A DNA stretch of 5,772 bases. It comes from Candidatus Bathyarchaeota archaeon (GTDB lineage Archaea > Thermoproteota > Bathyarchaeia > Bathyarchaeales > Bathyarchaeaceae). Positions 5,473 through 5,772 of this stretch are shown here, piece after piece. Each line of letters begins with the position of its first letter. The stretch's first letter is position 1. The stretch lies in NCBI GenBank assembly GCA_029881555.1, contig JAOUMI010000043.1, positions 1-5,772 of the forward strand. The letters run 5' to 3'. The position numbers and the translations under genes are program-made. The notes beneath the pieces are model-generated. The model ran no database searches and was not told where the DNA came from. It was given only the letters and a program-made list of their open reading frames with translations.

Positions 5473-5772
5473 TCAAGTGTTTTTCTTCTTTAACCCTTTC
5501 CTCAAGAGTCTAACACAACGCTTGAAGCTGGAATCCACATCTCCCACCCCATTAGCCCCAGCCGAAACCGAGTGCCCGCCACCCATGCCTCTAAGATACT
5601 CACCGAGAGGTTTGGCTACGTCTCGACCCAAGTGCACTCCGGTATTTTCATAGAAGTCACGGTACGCTCTCAAGCTGATCTGAACCTTGTCTCCCCTCTG
5701 ACCCGCAACAACTGCCACATGGGCTCCCAACCCAATCAAGGCTCTCGCAGCTGAGGCTTGATAGGCGCTGAC
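5473..5772 (-). CDS. DHH/DHHA1-family phosphoesterase, C-terminal 99 residues (5' end outside window)
   Basis: The frame is open to the right edge, so the gene begins beyond it; the TTG at 5739 is an internal codon and not the start. What is visible is a DHHA1 domain: an alternating hydrophobic strand region (LIGLGAHVAVVAGQRGDKVQISLRA in outline, residues 12-36), a linker with GVHLGRDVAKPLGEYL, then the diagnostic GGGHSVSAGANG at 64-75, where Gly-Gly-Gly-His contacts the nucleotide substrate in this superfamily. It ends with a basic tail (LRKGLKKK). The metal-binding DHH domain would be upstream, outside the window. The family hydrolyses phosphodiester bonds in short RNA, single-stranded DNA or nucleotides (RecJ, NrnA, GdpP relatives); which one cannot be decided from this part. 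The GGGH-S/A-AG form argues against the related alanyl-tRNA synthetase C-domain. It converges on FUN14 with 4 nt between stops. Confidence 0.85.
   Translation of the reverse strand, partial: VSAYQASAARALIGLGAHVAVVAGQRGDKVQISLRAYRDFYENTGVHLGRDVAKPLGEYLRGMGGGHSVSAGANGVGDVDSSFKRCVRLLRKGLKKKNT
5480..5492 (+). terminator. T-tract terminator after the FUN14 gene
   Basis: TTTTTCTTCTTT begins 12 nt after the FUN14 stop, with no stem-loop, as expected for archaeal intrinsic termination. It lies within the lysine codons at the end of the converging gene. Confidence 0.4.

Noticed and set aside
5572..5754. A 60-codon forward frame near the right edge.
   Set aside because: It lies opposite the DHHA1 domain, which carries the clear GGGH motif on the reverse strand.

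Overview
The window is archaeal chromosome of about average base composition. The evidence for this is a tiny reverse-strand gene resembling ribosomal protein eL41, archaeal-type Shine-Dalgarno sites (GGAGGT, GTGATC), TATA-like elements in place of -35/-10 boxes, a FUN14-family membrane protein and a DHH/DHHA1 phosphoesterase. The overall look suits a TACK-group archaeon such as Bathyarchaeia, but that lineage is a guess from gene style and not a demonstrated placement.

Layout. Positions 1-2039 (+) hold the end of a homoserine dehydrogenase gene followed 20 nt later by a complete two-ACT aspartate kinase. Together they supply two steps of the aspartate pathway to threonine, methionine and lysine. 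Converging on them from the other strand is a 25-codon gene at 2052-2129 (-) that matches eukaryotic/archaeal ribosomal protein eL41 almost position for position but appears to start at ATT. Next, 2233-4713 (-) is a tightly coupled three-gene operon for the energising core of an ECF-type (energy-coupling factor) vitamin/metal importer, transcribed ecfA1 > ecfA2 > ecfT with 8-bp and 4-bp gene overlaps. No substrate-binding S component is present here. Upstream of that operon lies about 280 bp of intergenic DNA carrying two tandem ACTC-N-GAGT dyads whose centres are exactly 20 bp apart and which cover the presumed TATA element, a good operator candidate.

On the far side, a divergently transcribed pair begins, probably without an untranslated leader: a 57-residue protein with four CxxC pairs in FYVE-like cross-brace spacing, and 5 nt later a FUN14-family membrane protein. 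That pair converges, with only 4 nt between stop codons, on the C-terminal part of a DHH/DHHA1 phosphoesterase that runs off the right edge.

Non-ATG starts dominate: TTG for lysC and ecfA1, GTG for ecfA2 and ecfT, and ATT for eL41. The points most worth following are the eL41 gene with its apparent ATT start, the tandem dyads in front of the ECF operon, and the FYVE-like zinc finger paired with FUN14.
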